DNA of 64,000 nucleotides from Halobacterium sp. DL1 (lineage in GTDB: Archaea; Halobacteriota; Halobacteria; Halobacteriales; Halobacteriaceae): positions 2,734,216 to 2,798,215 of the forward strand of contig CP007060.1 of assembly GCA_000230955.3 (NCBI GenBank), given 5' to 3'. Numbering within the stretch: position 1 is the first letter of the stretch; each line of letters begins with the position of its first letter. The notes beneath the pieces are model-generated. The model saw only the letters and a program-made list of their open reading frames with translations, was not told the DNA's origin and ran no database searches. Shown piece after piece: positions 45,636 through 53,575 of the stretch. The position numbers and the translations under genes were made by a program.

Positions 45636-46550
45636 ATGACGAAAGTCAGCATCGTGGGGGCCGCCGGCACCGTCGGCGCCGCCGCAGGCTACAATCTCGC
45701 GCTCCGCGACGTTGCCGACGAACTCGTGTTCGTGGACATCCCGGACAAGGAAGACGAGACCATCGGGCAGGCCGCGGACGCCAACCACGGCGTCGCCTAC
45801 GACTCGAACACCGAGGTCTACCAGGGGTCCTACGAGGACACCGCGGGCTCCGACGTCGTCGTCATCACGGCGGGTATCCCGCGCCAGCCGGGCCAGACCC
45901 GCATCGACCTCGCGGGCGACAACGCCCCCATCATGGAGGACATCGGCTCCTCCATCGCCGAGCACAACGACGACTTCGTCACCGTCACGACGTCGAACCC
46001 CGTCGACCTGCTCAACCGCCACCTCTACGAGACGGGCGACCGCGACCGCAACAAGGTCGTCGGCTTCGGCGGCCGCCTCGACTCCGCGCGGTTCCGCTAC
46101 GTGCTCGGCCAGCGCTTCGACGCGCCCGTCCAGAACGTCGAGGCGTCCATCCTCGGCGAGCACGGCGACGCCCAGGTTCCCGTCTTCTCGAAGGTTCGCG
46201 TGAACGGCGCGGACCCCGAGTTCAGCGACGACGAGAAGGTCGAGATTCTCGACGAACTGAAGACGTCCGCGATGAACGTCATCGAGAAGAAGGGCGCGAC
46301 CCAGTGGGGCCCGGCGACGGGCGTCGCCCACATGGTCGAGGCCATCCTCCACGATACGGGCGAGGTGCTCCCCGGCTCCGTCGTCCTCGACGGCGAGTTC
46401 GGCCTCGACGACGTCGGCCTCGGCGTCCCCGTGAAGCTCGGCTCGAACGGCGTCGAGGAGGTCGTCGAGTGGGACCTCACGGAGTACGAGCGCGACCAGC
46501 TCGGCGAGGCCGCCGAGAAGCTCTCCGAGCAGTACGACAAGATCTCGTAG
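45636..46550 (+). CDS. mdh: Malate dehydrogenase (LDH-like)
   Basis: A 304-residue NAD-dependent enzyme that interconverts malate and oxaloacetate. Rossmann motif [20 protein letters not shown] with Asp after VFVDI; substrate loop [17 protein letters not shown] (Arg selects malate); TTSNPVDLL; Asp/Arg in GGRLDSARF; catalytic His in GEHGDAQVP. It belongs to the tetrameric LDH-like MDH group typical of halophiles, with many surface acids. TTAACGG near 45604 may be part of its promoter. Confidence 0.97.
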   Translation: MTKVSIVGAAGTVGAAAGYNLALRDVADELVFVDIPDKEDETIGQAADANHGVAYDSNTEVYQGSYEDTAGSDVVVITAGIPRQPGQTRIDLAGDNAPIMEDIGSSIAEHNDDFVTVTTSNPVDLLNRHLYETGDRDRNKVVGFGGRLDSARFRYVLGQRFDAPVQNVEASILGEHGDAQVPVFSKVRVNGADPEFSDDEKVEILDELKTSAMNVIEKKGATQWGPATGVAHMVEAILHDTGEVLPGSVVLDGEFGLDDVGLGVPVKLGSNGVEEVVEWDLTEYERDQLGEAAEKLSEQYDKIS

Positions 46551-46643
46551 CGCGCTGGCCGACTGCAGGGAGACCACGGACTGAGCGAGCACGGAGTGAA
46601 TTCGAGCCGCGGTTTTTTCTCCTCTGGGCGCGATTCGGGTGGT

Positions 46644-47024
46644 ATGCGACAACTCGTCAGCTCCGGCAACGACTGGGAGGACCGCGTCGGCTACTCGCGA
46701 GCGGTCCGCGCGGGCGACCAGGTCCACGTCTCCGGGACGACCGCAGTCGAGGACGGCGAGGTGGTCGCGCCGGGCGACCCCTACGAGCAGACCAAGCACG
46801 CCATCGACATCGTCGCGGACGCCCTCCGCGAGGCGGACGCATCGCTGTCGGACGTCGTTCGCACGCGCCTGTTCCTCACGGACGTCGACGACTGGGAGGC
46901 CGTGGGCCGCGCTCACGAGGAAGCCTTCGGTGGCGTGCGCCCGGCTACCACGGTGGTCGAGGTGAGCCGTCTCCTCGACGACGACCTGGTGGTCGAAGTC
47001 GAGGCTACCGCTGTCTGCGAGTAG
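46644..47024 (+). CDS. RidA-family (enamine/imine deaminase) protein
   Basis: A 126-residue protein of the RidA/YjgF fold. GDQVHVSGTTAVEDGEVV and RTRLFLTDVDDWEAVGRAH are family motifs; the Arg usually binding the carboxylate of the substrate lies in VRTRLF. The end ATTVVEVSRLLDDDLVVEVE is typical, with R/E positions of the trimer active site. RidA hydrolyses reactive enamines from PLP enzymes. The ATG at 46644 fits the family start. Confidence 0.9.
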   Translation: MRQLVSSGNDWEDRVGYSRAVRAGDQVHVSGTTAVEDGEVVAPGDPYEQTKHAIDIVADALREADASLSDVVRTRLFLTDVDDWEAVGRAHEEAFGGVRPATTVVEVSRLLDDDLVVEVEATAVCE

Positions 47025-47052
47025 TCAGGGCAGCGGTGGGTGTCTCCGGGTG

Positions 47053-47187
47053 TTACGACGGCGAAACCTCGCGCTGGAGTTCGGCGGTCTCGTCCGCCTC
47101 GGCCTCCTCGTCGTCGGACTCCGCCCAGACCGGTACCTCCTCCCATGGATGGCACATGCTACCAAGGCGTACAACTCGCTGGGACAT
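47053..47187 (-). CDS. Small acidic protein, 44 residues
   Basis: A short frame reading left from ATG 47187 to TAA 47053. It starts MSQRVVRLGSMCHPWEEVPV and goes on with WAESDDEEAEADETAELQRE. The last 30 residues are strongly acidic, as real haloarchaeal proteins are, and it lies in a gap between a RidA gene and ferredoxin that is otherwise empty. A second start at 47157 (MCHPWEE) would give 34 residues. It has no known family that I can name. It might be a real small protein. Confidence 0.45.
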   Translation of the reverse strand: MSQRVVRLGSMCHPWEEVPVWAESDDEEAEADETAELQREVSPS

Positions 47188-47239
47188 GAATGTTCGGGGC
47201 CGCTCTGGCCGCATTCCGGCGCGTCCATGGCCGCCGCAG

Positions 47240-47488
47240 TCAGGGAATCAGCTGCTCGCCGTCGTCGTCGTACACCGTGATGGCGTCGACGGGGCACGCC
47301 CGCGCCGCGAACTTCGCGTCCAGTTCCGCGTCCTCGGGCACTTCTCGGGAGAAGACGTCCTCCTCGGTCTCCTCGCCGTCTTTCAGGACGGCTTTCCCGG
47401 CGTCCATGTCCTTCTCGAAGCCCTCCTCCCACTCCGCGACGCACTGGAACATCCCGATACAGGTGTCCCGGTCGAACTCGATTCGCAT
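47240..47488 (-). CDS. Ferredoxin (single-cluster type)
   Basis: An 82-residue protein. Cluster ligands: DTCIGMFQCVAEW near the start (Cys-x5-Cys, as in 3Fe-4S or incomplete 4Fe-4S ferredoxins) and ARACPVDAITV near the end (Cys-Pro). An acidic middle (DAGKAVLKDGEETEEDVFSR) is typical of halophiles. It acts as an electron carrier; partner unknown. The ATG at 47488 fits the family; longer open frames upstream do not. Confidence 0.88.
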   Translation of the reverse strand: MRIEFDRDTCIGMFQCVAEWEEGFEKDMDAGKAVLKDGEETEEDVFSREVPEDAELDAKFAARACPVDAITVYDDDGEQLIP

Positions 47489-47610
47489 AGTCGTCTCTGG
47501 CAGCCCTGGGGGTAAATCGTTGCCGGGGTCAGGGGAGACAGGTAGTGGTCGGACACCGACGCTCCTCATCGGCACAAAACTCATCATGTCCCCAACGAGT
47601 ATCGCAGGCA

Positions 47611-48030
47611 GTGGAGTCGAGCGTGCACAGACGAACCCTCCTCGGAGACGACCCGGCGACAGTAGCAGAAATCGTCGGCCTCGTAGCGGTACTGTCGGCC
47701 GTCCAGTTCGGCATCTACGCGCTGTACCAGGACTCGGCACTGGCGTTCTTCGGCCTGGGCGCACCGTTCTTTCTCTTCGTTCTGGTCTTGCTCAGCGGGT
47801 GGGTGGAACTCCGGACAAATGCGCTGCTGCTGGCGGCCCTGCTCCCCGTACTCCCCGTCTACGTCCACTTCGTCCACTACTTCCAGGTCGGCCAGAGTAG
47901 TGGTGCTCCGTACCCGCAAGCCGCCGTCGAGGCAGTGCCGTTCGGTGTCGGTGTTGGGGTCCTAGTCGGCGTTGTCGGTGTCGTCGTCGCAAACCTCGCC
48001 CGGCAGTATCGGGACTATCTTGTCGACTGA
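47611..48030 (+). CDS. Small haloarchaeal membrane protein
   Basis: About 139 residues with four helices: TVAEIVGLVAVLSAVQFGIY, ALAFFGLGAPFFLFVLVLLS, ALLLAALLPVLPVYVHFVHY and VGVGVLVGVVGVVVANLARQ. The start is uncertain: GTG codons at 47599, 47611 and 47623 are in frame; upstream residues (about 47545-47600) are not haloarchaea-like. Its function is unknown. Confidence 0.65.
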   Translation: MESSVHRRTLLGDDPATVAEIVGLVAVLSAVQFGIYALYQDSALAFFGLGAPFFLFVLVLLSGWVELRTNALLLAALLPVLPVYVHFVHYFQVGQSSGAPYPQAAVEAVPFGVGVGVLVGVVGVVVANLARQYRDYLVD

Positions 48031-48081
48031 CGCTCGCCCACCCCGACAGTTTAAACCGCGGGACGCGCCTACCTCGGCCCA

Positions 48082-50445
48082 ATGAACGTCGCGGACATCT
48101 CGGGGCTGCCCGAGGGGGTGGCAGCACACCTCGAGAGCGAGGGCATCGAGGAGCTCTACCCCCCGCAGGCGGCGGCCGTGGAGGCCGGCGCCACCGAGGG
48201 CCGGAGCCTCGTCGCGAGCGTGCCGACCGCGAGCGGGAAGACCCTCATCGCGGAACTGGCGATGCTGTCGGCCATCGAGCGCGGCGGCACGGCGCTGTAC
48301 ATCGTGCCGCTGCGGGCGCTGGCCGGCGAAAAGGCCACCGAGTTCGAGGCCTTCGAGCAGTTCGGCATCTCCGTGGGAGTCTCGACGGGGAACTACCAGA
48401 GCGACGGCGAGCGGCTCTCGGACAACGACATCGTCGTCGCCACCTCCGAGAAGGTCGACTCGCTCGTGCGCAACGGCGCGGGCTGGATCGACGACCTGGC
48501 CTGCGTGGTCGCCGACGAGGTCCACCTCGTGGACGACGAACACCGCGGCCCGACCCTGGAGGTGACACTCGCGAAACTCCGACAGCGCGTGACCGACCTC
48601 CAGGTCGTGGCGCTGTCGGCGACGGTCGGGAACGCCGGCGAGATAGCCGACTGGCTGGACGCCGAACTGGTCGACACCGACTGGCGGCCCATCGACCTCC
48701 GGACGGGCGTCCACTACGGGCAGGCGGTCCACTACGACGACGGTACCCAGGAGGAGCTCTCGGTGGGGTCGGGGAGCCAGACCGCGGCCGTCGTCGCGGA
48801 CACGCTGAAAGACGACGGCTCGACGCTCGTCTTCGTGAACTCGCGGCGGAACGCCGAAGCAGCGGCCCGCCGGCTCTCGGACGTGACGAAGGGGTCGCTG
48901 GACGCAGACCAGCGCGAGCGCCTCCGCGAGGTGGCCGAGGAGATACGCGGCGTCAGCGACACGGAGACCAGCGACGACCTGGCCGACGCCGTGGCGAAGG
49001 GCGCGGCGTTCCACCACGCCGGCCTCGCCCGCGAGCACCGCGAACTCGTCGAGGACGCGTTCCGCGAGCGCCTCATCCGCGTGGTCGCAGCGACGCCGAC
49101 GCTCGCGGCGGGCGTGAACACGCCCTCGCGGCGGGTCGTCGTGCGGGACTGGCAGCGCTACGACGGCACCGCGGGCGGGATGCAGCCCCTCTCGGTGCTC
49201 GAAGTGCACCAGATGTTCGGGCGCGCGGGCCGCCCGGGCCTCGACCCGTACGGTGAGGCCGTCCTCTTGGCGAACGGCCACGACGAACTGGAGGAGCTGT
49301 TCGACCGCTACATCTACGCGGACCCCGACCCCGTGCGCTCGAAGCTCGCGGCCGAGCCGGCGCTCCGGACGCACGTGCTGGCGGCCGTCGCCACGGGCTT
49401 CACCACCACCGAGGAGGCGCTCCACGAGTTCCTCGGAGAGACGCTGTACGCCGCCCAGACAGACGACCCCGGCCGACTGGAGAGCGTCGCGCGGGACGTG
49501 CTCGCCTACCTCGAGGCCAACGAGTTCGTCGAACGCGAGAACGGCGCGCTGCGCGCGACCACCACTGGCCACCTCGTGAGCCAGCTCTACGTCGACCCGA
49601 TGAGCGCCGCGACGCTCGTCGACGGACTGCGCGATGCAGCGCGAGCGGCGGCGAGCGGGGCCGCGAACGAGGCGAGCGACGACGACGCGGGCAGTGCGGG
49701 CGGCAGTGACCCCTTCCAGACGGCCAGCGACCTCCAGACCGAGACCGAGCCGATTCCCGAGGACGCGGACGTCGACGTGGAGTTGACGCCGCTCGGTCTC
49801 TACCACCTCGTGAGCCGGACGCCGGACATGTACGAGCTCTACCTCCGGTCGGGCGACCGCGAGCAGTACACAGAGCTGGCCTACGAGGTCGAGGAGCAGC
49901 TACTCGGGCCGGCGCCCCGCGAGGAGGAGGCCCACTGGGAGGACTGGCTGTCGGCGCTGAAGACCGCGAAGCTCCTCGACGACTGGGCCTCCGAACTCGA
50001 CGAGGACCGCATCGCGGAGCGCTACGGCGTCGGGCCTGGCGACATCCGCGGGAAGGTCGAGACGGCGGAGTGGCTGCTGAACGCGACCGAGCGGCTCGCC
50101 GCCGACATCGGCGTGGGCGCCACCGCGGTCCGGGAGGCCCGCAAGCGCGTGCAGTACGGCGTCCGCGAGGAACTGCTGGACCTCGCGGGCGTCCGGGACG
50201 TCGGCCGGAAGCGCGCGCGGCGGCTGTACGAGGCGGGCATCGAGACGCGAGCGGACCTCCGGAACGCCGAGAAGAGCGTCGTGCTCGGCGCGGTCCGGGG
50301 GCGCCGGAAGACGGCCGAGCGCATCCTGGAGAACGTCGGCCACCCGAACCCGGACCTGACGGACGTCGACGCGGACGCCGACACGGTCGCCGCGGTCGAG
50401 GAGAGCGAGCGCGACGGACAGGCGAACCTGGGGGACTTCTCGTGA
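48082..50445 (+). CDS. hel308: Hel308 ski2-type DNA helicase
   Basis: A 787-residue SF2 helicase. Walker A VPTASGKT near 53, DEVH box [15 protein letters not shown] near 147, SATVGN motif III, motif [16 protein letters not shown] near 380, ratchet domain (about 500-680) and a C-terminal helix-hairpin-helix ([20 protein letters not shown]). It unwinds lagging strands at forks with 3'-5' polarity. It overlaps cgi121 by 4 bp; the pair is a known archaeal neighbourhood. An acidic Ala/Ser-rich insert lies near 520-555. Confidence 0.95.
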   Translation: MNVADISGLPEGVAAHLESEGIEELYPPQAAAVEAGATEGRSLVASVPTASGKTLIAELAMLSAIERGGTALYIVPLRALAGEKATEFEAFEQFGISVGVSTGNYQSDGERLSDNDIVVATSEKVDSLVRNGAGWIDDLACVVADEVHLVDDEHRGPTLEVTLAKLRQRVTDLQVVALSATVGNAGEIADWLDAELVDTDWRPIDLRTGVHYGQAVHYDDGTQEELSVGSGSQTAAVVADTLKDDGSTLVFVNSRRNAEAAARRLSDVTKGSLDADQRERLREVAEEIRGVSDTETSDDLADAVAKGAAFHHAGLAREHRELVEDAFRERLIRVVAATPTLAAGVNTPSRRVVVRDWQRYDGTAGGMQPLSVLEVHQMFGRAGRPGLDPYGEAVLLANGHDELEELFDRYIYADPDPVRSKLAAEPALRTHVLAAVATGFTTTEEALHEFLGETLYAAQTDDPGRLESVARDVLAYLEANEFVERENGALRATTTGHLVSQLYVDPMSAATLVDGLRDAARAAASGAANEASDDDAGSAGGSDPFQTASDLQTETEPIPEDADVDVELTPLGLYHLVSRTPDMYELYLRSGDREQYTELAYEVEEQLLGPAPREEEAHWEDWLSALKTAKLLDDWASELDEDRIAERYGVGPGDIRGKVETAEWLLNATERLAADIGVGATAVREARKRVQYGVREELLDLAGVRDVGRKRARRLYEAGIETRADLRNAEKSVVLGAVRGRRKTAERILENVGHPNPDLTDVDADADTVAAVEESERDGQANLGDFS

Positions 50446-50939
50446 GGGTCGTCGAGGGCGTCGCGACTGTCGAGGACGTGGACGGGTTCGTCGCCACCCT
50501 CGGCGATATCGGCGACGAGCACGACTGTGCGGTGCAGGCGTTCGACGCCGACTACGTCGCGGACCGCGCGCACCTCGAGGCCGCCGTCGCGCACGCGAAC
50601 CGCGCGTTCGAGCGCGACGAGAACGTCGCCACCGACCGCGCGGTCGAGATACTGTTGTACGCAGCGGGCCGACGACAGATTCGGCGGGCGCTGGCGATGG
50701 GCGTCGACGAGGGCGAGAGCGCCGTGGTCGTCGTGGTCGACAGCGAGCCCCTGCAAGACGGCGACGAGGCGGCGGCCGCGAGCGCGGTGGCCGACCTGCT
50801 CGACGAGCGGGCGACCCTCGGCGGCGACCCGACGACGCTGTGGGAGTTCTTCGACGTGAGCGACGCCGAGCGAGCGGTCGTCGACGACCTCTCGGGGGTC
50901 GTCCGGGAGCGCGTGGCGCTGCTCGACGTCGAGAAGTGA
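50442..50939 (+). CDS. cgi121: KEOPS complex subunit Cgi121
   Basis: A 165-residue protein of the Cgi121/TPRKB family, which binds the tRNA 3' end and activates Bud32 in the KEOPS complex for t6A modification of tRNA. Features: [40 protein letters not shown], the typical GRRQI motif, and C-terminal [19 protein letters not shown]. The GTG at 50442 overlaps the hel308 stop (GTGA). Other KEOPS genes are not in the window. Confidence 0.92.
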   Translation: MRVVEGVATVEDVDGFVATLGDIGDEHDCAVQAFDADYVADRAHLEAAVAHANRAFERDENVATDRAVEILLYAAGRRQIRRALAMGVDEGESAVVVVVDSEPLQDGDEAAAASAVADLLDERATLGGDPTTLWEFFDVSDAERAVVDDLSGVVRERVALLDVEK

Positions 50940-50956
50940 GGCGTGTTCGCACACCC

Positions 50957-50980
50957 CGTTCCAGTTGAAACGAAGGGGTT
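50957..50980 (+). promoter_or_regulatory. Origin recognition box (ORB)-like element 1
   Basis: TTCCAGTTGAAACGAAGGGG has the dyad-plus-G-string layout of archaeal ORB sites bound by Orc1/Cdc6 (as I know them, CCAGTGGAAACGAAGGGG). A second partial copy lies 101 bp downstream. No orc1/cdc6 gene or long AT-rich unwinding region is nearby. Confidence 0.6.
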
Positions 50981-50998
50981 GCGTCCCGGCGCAACCCC
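50975..50998 (+). terminator. Strong hairpin overlapping ORB 1
   Basis: GGGGTTGCG at 50975-50983 pairs fully with CGCAACCCC at 50990-50998 around a 6-base loop. It is 36 bp after the cgi121 stop and between convergent genes, so it may act as a terminator; it also extends the G-string end of the ORB. Confidence 0.45.
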
Positions 50999-51057
50999 CC
51001 GATTTCGCGTTCTAGAAGGTGGTTCCGGGGTGACACCGGCCGTGAGCCGTCTGTGAG

Positions 51058-51076
51058 TTCTCCAGTTGAAACGGCG
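51058..51076 (+). promoter_or_regulatory. ORB-like element 2 (core only)
   Basis: CCAGTTGAAACG at 51062-51073 repeats twelve bases of ORB 1 in the same orientation and is followed by GCGCCCGC instead of the G-string. It fits a mini-ORB or decayed ORB. Confidence 0.5.
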
Positions 51077-51115
51077 CCCGCGGAGGACTGACGAGCGTCA
51101 GACAACCAGCAGACG

Positions 51116-51499
51116 CTACGCGAACAGGACGTCGGCGACGGTGTCGCGGTCGTAGCGAGCCTCGCAGTCGGGGTCGCCACAGGAGTAGTCGTCGCCCCGG
51201 AGGTTCTGCATCCCACCGTGGCCGCAGGGGAGCGTGCGGCGCTCACTGCGTATCTCGCGGGCGACCTCGTAGGCGCCGGGGTCGGTGCGGTAGACGTTCG
51301 GCCCGCCGTCGGAGCGGGACACCGCCTCGACGATGCCGTGCTCCCGGAACCGCCGGAAGATGCGGCGGACCTCCTCGGGGAGCTCCGAGAGTTCGTACGT
51401 CTCGGCGGGCGACGGGAGGCGAGCGGTCGCGTCCGGGTTGCCGTTGAGGACGCTCCGGGTGCCGTTCGCCACCGAGTTCGCGCGGGGGTCTATCGACAC
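51116..51499 (-). CDS. wHTH-like protein with C-terminal zinc motif
   Basis: A 127-residue protein. About 35-85 looks like a winged helix (LPEEVRRIFRRFREHGIVEA with wing NVYRTDPGAYEVAREI). The end carries Cys/His ligands CGHGGMQNLRGDDYSCGDPD and CEARYDRD, likely one zinc. It lies 6 bp downstream of a 45-residue zinc-ribbon gene on the same strand, so both are in one operon. It ends just beside the ORB-like elements. DNA binding is inferred; the function is unknown. Confidence 0.75.
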   Translation of the reverse strand: MSIDPRANSVANGTRSVLNGNPDATARLPSPAETYELSELPEEVRRIFRRFREHGIVEAVSRSDGGPNVYRTDPGAYEVAREIRSERRTLPCGHGGMQNLRGDDYSCGDPDCEARYDRDTVADVLFA

Positions 51500-51505
51500 G
51501 CCCGT

Positions 51506-51643
51506 TCACCCCCGGAGGTCGGTCGGCTCGTAGTGCGCGTCGCAGCTGCGGCAGTAGTACCGGCCGTCCCGGAGGCGCCGCAAGCGCGTGTGGCCGCGAG
51601 GGCACTTGACGCGCCAGCCCGCGTCGGCGTAGTTCTCATCCAT
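51506..51643 (-). CDS. 45-residue zinc-ribbon protein
   Basis: A short frame from ATG 51643 to TGA 51506. It begins MDENYADAGWRVKCPRGHTR and then GRYYCRSCDAHYEPTDLRG. CPRGH plus CRSC makes a four-ligand zinc knuckle of the type common in haloarchaeal micro-proteins (HVO_-type small zinc fingers). It has strong coding signs despite its size, and it lies 6 bp upstream of the gene at 51116-51499, which also has a zinc motif of similar shape (CGHGG...CGDPDC). Confidence 0.75.
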   Translation of the reverse strand: MDENYADAGWRVKCPRGHTRLRRLRDGRYYCRSCDAHYEPTDLRG

Positions 51644-51721
51644 CAGTCACCTGTCTCAACGAACGCCCGTTCGCCCCATATACCGCATCCTGCCGCGGGG
51701 TGAAAGTGAAAGTGGACCGCG

Positions 51722-52468
51722 TCAGGCCAGCGAGAAGACGAACAGCACGACGGCCGTGACGCCGGCCGCGGTGGCGGCGCCACCGAACGAACTACCGTGG
51801 CTCTCGCGGATGCCGTGTGTCCAGATGTACGCCTGCCACGTGACCCCGACGAGCGAGCCGAGCACGCCGAGCAAACCACGGGACGTGCTCGCGATTCGAC
51901 GGAGCTGGTCTGCCAGCAGTTCGGGGTCGCTCGCGAACTCGACGCCGTTGAACGCCAGGACGATTCCCGCGAGTCCGAGCAGCGTCGACGCGAGCTGTGC
52001 GGGGGTCGCCCAGCCGGTGACCGCGAGCGTGGCGGCGAAGGACCCGCTTCCGTCCGTGAACGCGGAGACCGCGTGGAGGCCGACGCTGACCAGCAGCCAG
52101 CCGACGTACGTCCCGACGAAGACGAGGGGAATCCGGCCGTACACCGCGGACTGCAGCTTCGACCCGACGGACACCTGCTTCGTCTGCGGTTCGTCGATGG
52201 TGCAGGCCTCGGGGAGCGGACCCTCCATCTCCGCGTAGTTCTGGCAGACCAACTCCGGCCACGGCTCGAGGGTCGTCACCGTCACCGTGGCGTCGACCCG
52301 TGACGCCAAAAACGCGCCGAGCACGAGGAGCACGAGACTGCTGACCACTGCGACCGCGGAGACCGCGACGACTGCCCCGGCGAGGGAGTCCCCCGGAGGG
52401 TTGCGCTCGAAGAACGTCGCCGGGTCAGTCAGCACTGTCTGGAGGGCGTGGAGGGCGGATCGGACCAT
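51722..52468 (-). CDS. Yip1-family-like membrane protein
   Basis: A 248-residue protein with five to six helices: a first helix after DPATFFERNPPGDSLAGAVV, then an external loop about 55-105 with two Cys (LVCQNYAEM; ACTIDEP), then helices in VYGRIPLVFVGTYVGWLLVS, LAVTGWATPAQLASTLLGLA and the C-terminal GVTAVVLFVFSLA. The overall pattern is that of Yip1-domain proteins found in many haloarchaea. The ATG at 52468 is chosen; 52492 is possible. Confidence 0.78.
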   Translation of the reverse strand: MVRSALHALQTVLTDPATFFERNPPGDSLAGAVVAVSAVAVVSSLVLLVLGAFLASRVDATVTVTTLEPWPELVCQNYAEMEGPLPEACTIDEPQTKQVSVGSKLQSAVYGRIPLVFVGTYVGWLLVSVGLHAVSAFTDGSGSFAATLAVTGWATPAQLASTLLGLAGIVLAFNGVEFASDPELLADQLRRIASTSRGLLGVLGSLVGVTWQAYIWTHGIRESHGSSFGGAATAAGVTAVVLFVFSLA

Positions 52469-52742
52469 CGGACTGTCCGCGGATAGACGCACGGCAGGTA
52501 TCAGTTTTCTGTCTTCGAGCGGTGAGAAGAAGTGGAGGTGGTTGGGAAACGGCGACCGGTATAGCTGGTCGTCCCCGGCCGTCCGGCGGTAACTGTCGCT
52601 TAACTCGTTACGCGAGTTCGAGCCCGTAACGGGTTCTCTTCACTTTTTCCAGCCGGTTCCTGTCCCACACGAACACTTTTGCACTCGTAGACAGACGTTA
52701 CCACGAGGGTTGTTCACACCCATCAACAGGTGACTGGCCACG
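52469..52742. promoter_or_regulatory. Upstream region of the cox-like operon with competing hairpins
   Basis: 274 bp between divergent genes. AACTCG-TTACG-CGAGTT (52602-52618) and CCCG-TAA-CGGG (52623-52633) form two small hairpins; alternatively CGTTACG (52606-52612) pairs with CGTAACG (52625-52631). A pyrimidine-rich TTCTCTTCACTTTTTCC follows. I see no tRNA or known riboswitch. ACGAACACTTTTGCAC near 52670 could be part of a promoter. Confidence 0.4.
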
Positions 52743-53003
52743 ATGGAATGCAACGGTACGTTCGAGCTAGACGACACGACCACCGAGGAGGAGTGGCTCG
52801 CCCTCCCGGACCCCGTGCTCGTGGCGGCCGCGCTCCCGGGCTGCGAGTTCCTCGCCGAAGTCGAAGAGGAGAACGTCGACTTCGACGCACTCCGGGAAGT
52901 CCACGGCGACCGCGACCTGGAGATGGCCGACGGAGACGGGGAGAGATACCACAGGAGCCTCACTGACCGGCTTCTCGGCCGGTCGAGGGGAGACAAGATA
53001 TGA
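52743..53003 (+). pseudogene. Truncated CoxG-like protein, coupled to coxS
   Basis: An 86-residue frame. Residues 1-55 (MECNGTFELDDTTTEEEWLA, LPDPVLVAAALPGCEFLAEV) match the start of CoxG/SRPBCC proteins, which are linked to maturation or membrane attachment of CO-dehydrogenase-type enzymes and usually have about 150-220 residues. The rest of the SRPBCC fold is missing: after DFDALREVHGDRDLEMADGD the frame ends in HRSLTDRLLGRSRGDKI. The stop TGA overlaps the coxS ATG (ATGA), so the frame still supports translation coupling. It is either a deletion remnant or a short functional leader protein. Confidence 0.65.
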
Positions 53004-53575
53004 CGACACACGACATCACGCTGACGGTGAACGGTACGGACCACGACCTCACGGTCGAGTCTCGAACTCTGCTCGTACACGCGCTCCGTGACGAACTCGG
53101 CTACACGGGCACGAACGTCGGTTGCGAGAGTAGCCTCTGTGGGGCGTGCACGGTGCGCCTCGACGGCGACGCGGTGAAGTCCTGTACGGCGCTCGCCGTG
53201 CAGGCCGACGGCGCGGAGATACAGACCGTCGAGGGGCTCTCGACGGGCGGCGACCTCCACCCGATACAGCAGGGGTTCCAGGAGGAACACGGCCTGCAGT
53301 GTGGCTACTGCACGCCGGGGATGATGCTCTCCGCGGCGGACCTCCTGGAGGAGAACCCGGACCCCGACCGCGAAGAGGTCCGGGAGGCTCTCGAGGGGAA
53401 CCTCTGTCGCTGCACGGGCTACCAGAACATCGTGAACGCGGTCCAGAACGCCGCCGAGCAGATGGGAACGACCGGCGGTGACGCGGCGGCGGACGACGTC
53501 GCCGCGGCCGACGGCGGGAGAGAGTTGGACCTGACAGCGGACTATCCGACCGACGATGGGGGTGATTCGGAATGA
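53000..53575 (+). CDS. coxS: Molybdenum hydroxylase 2Fe-2S subunit (CoxS-type)
   Basis: A 191-residue protein (family about 160 plus an acidic tail). First cluster: NVGCESSLCGACTVRLDG with Cys further on (SCTAL); second cluster: QCGYCTPGMMLSAADLL and CRCTGYQNIVNAV. It passes electrons from the Mo site to FAD. It overlaps the truncated coxG by 4 bp and coxL by 4 bp. Confidence 0.95.
   Translation: MTTHDITLTVNGTDHDLTVESRTLLVHALRDELGYTGTNVGCESSLCGACTVRLDGDAVKSCTALAVQADGAEIQTVEGLSTGGDLHPIQQGFQEEHGLQCGYCTPGMMLSAADLLEENPDPDREEVREALEGNLCRCTGYQNIVNAVQNAAEQMGTTGGDAAADDVAAADGGRELDLTADYPTDDGGDSE

Noticed and set aside
52606-52640. tRNA-like T-arm GTTCGAGCC upstream of the cox-like genes
   Set aside because: No acceptor stem, anticodon arm or 3' partner could be built; only short hairpins are supported.
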